Part shown: positions 6,021-6,325 of the stretch, one piece after another
Layout of the letters: each line of letters begins with the position of its first letter
Position numbering within the stretch: position 1 is the first letter of the stretch
DNA from: an uncultured Desulfobulbaceae bacterium
Lineage (GTDB): Bacteria; Desulfobacterota; Desulfobulbia; Desulfobulbales; Desulfobulbaceae
Length of the DNA stretch: 6,325 nucleotides
Reading direction: 5' to 3'
NCBI GenBank assembly: GCA_945787305.1
Contig: CALZIH010000174.1
Coordinates: forward strand, 1-6,325
Notes under the pieces: model-generated
What the model was told of the DNA's origin: nothing
Database searches by the model: none
What the model saw: the letters and a program-made list of their open reading frames with translations, nothing else
Translations under genes and position numbers: made by a program

Positions 6021-6325
6021 ATGAAAAGTACAACGGCTCAGTTTAACAAAAAGTTCAGTCTGAAAGTCTTTGTCTTTATCGCACTACTTGCTGTCTCCGT
6101 TGTTACCTTTTGCCTTATCTTTGCAGTCACCGCCACATCGTATCAACACGCCTATCTTTGGCAATCCGAACGTAACACCAGGGCTCTTTCCAGCCAGCTC
6201 AGCGCATCGCTTCTTCAGCTCATGGAAAACGGATGGACCAGGGCGGCGTTGGATCGTTTTCTTCAACCGTATATTGAGGGCAGAACTGAAGTCCCTCTTA
6301 CCGTTAACATGTATCGAGCCACCTC
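6021..6325 (+). CDS. Membrane-anchored probable sensor/signal-transduction protein, N-terminal fragment (3' end beyond window)
   Basis: The frame is open from the ATG at 6021 to the window end (101 codons plus 2 nt). A basic N-terminus (NKKFSLK) precedes a transmembrane helix at about 14-38 (LKVFVFIALLAVSVVTFCLIFAV), followed by a helical, presumably periplasmic segment (RALSSQLSASLLQLMENG, then RFLQPYIEG). This layout, a short cytoplasmic tail, one helix and then a helical extracytoplasmic domain with L-LMxxG, is typical of sensor histidine kinases, chemoreceptors or diguanylate cyclases; the deciding C-terminal domain is not in the window. An in-frame TGA at 5985 and the absence of other start codons fix the start, yet no Shine-Dalgarno sequence precedes it (the upstream bases are TCTCTCT). 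Confidence 0.7.
   Translation, partial: MKSTTAQFNKKFSLKVFVFIALLAVSVVTFCLIFAVTATSYQHAYLWQSERNTRALSSQLSASLLQLMENGWTRAALDRFLQPYIEGRTEVPLTVNMYRAT

Overview
The window looks like chromosomal DNA from a Gram-negative bacterium, most plausibly a member of the Desulfobacterota (the former sulfate-reducing Deltaproteobacteria, perhaps Desulfobulbales-like). This is inferred from the pairing of a GH57/DUF3536 glycoside hydrolase with a DUF3047 exported protein, several Sec signal peptides or membrane anchors, a sigma-54-like promoter motif and moderate GC content. No rRNA or other taxonomic marker is present, so this is a family-level impression only.

Layout: (1) At 108-1148 a minus-strand gene encodes an exported protein with a pattern of His/Asp/Glu/Arg residues resembling zinc-dependent amidohydrolases or carboxypeptidases. 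(2) A divergent intergenic region at 1149-1512 holds an AT-rich imperfect palindrome, a 10-bp perfect palindrome and a weak promoter candidate. (3) A plus-strand two-gene operon follows. A large cytoplasmic GH57 alpha-glucan-type enzyme (1513-4083) overlaps by 8 bp an exported DUF3047 protein (4076-4777). (4) A repeat-rich non-coding stretch (about 4778-4971) leads directly into the C-terminal quarter of a P-type calcium-type ATPase (4972-5709). All upstream ATPase domains are missing, so it is called a 5'-truncated pseudogene. (5) A mostly non-coding stretch (5710-6020) contains a good -24/-12 (sigma-54) promoter match and a doubtful small cysteine-containing ORF. (6) At 6021 a membrane-anchored probable sensor protein begins and runs off the window.

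Functionally, the GH57 enzyme would act on intracellular alpha-glucan such as glycogen. Its translationally coupled partner is predicted to act outside the cytoplasmic membrane, so the two may share regulation without sharing a compartment. The truncated ATPase next to stacked inverted and tandem repeats marks a likely rearrangement scar separating the operon from the sensor gene. I found no CRISPR array, tRNA, rRNA, or complete insertion sequence or transposase. Nothing here can be firmly called a new system; the most interesting items are the exported hydrolase-like protein, the GH57-DUF3047 coupling, the ATPase relic with its repeat-rich junction, and the sigma-54 site.
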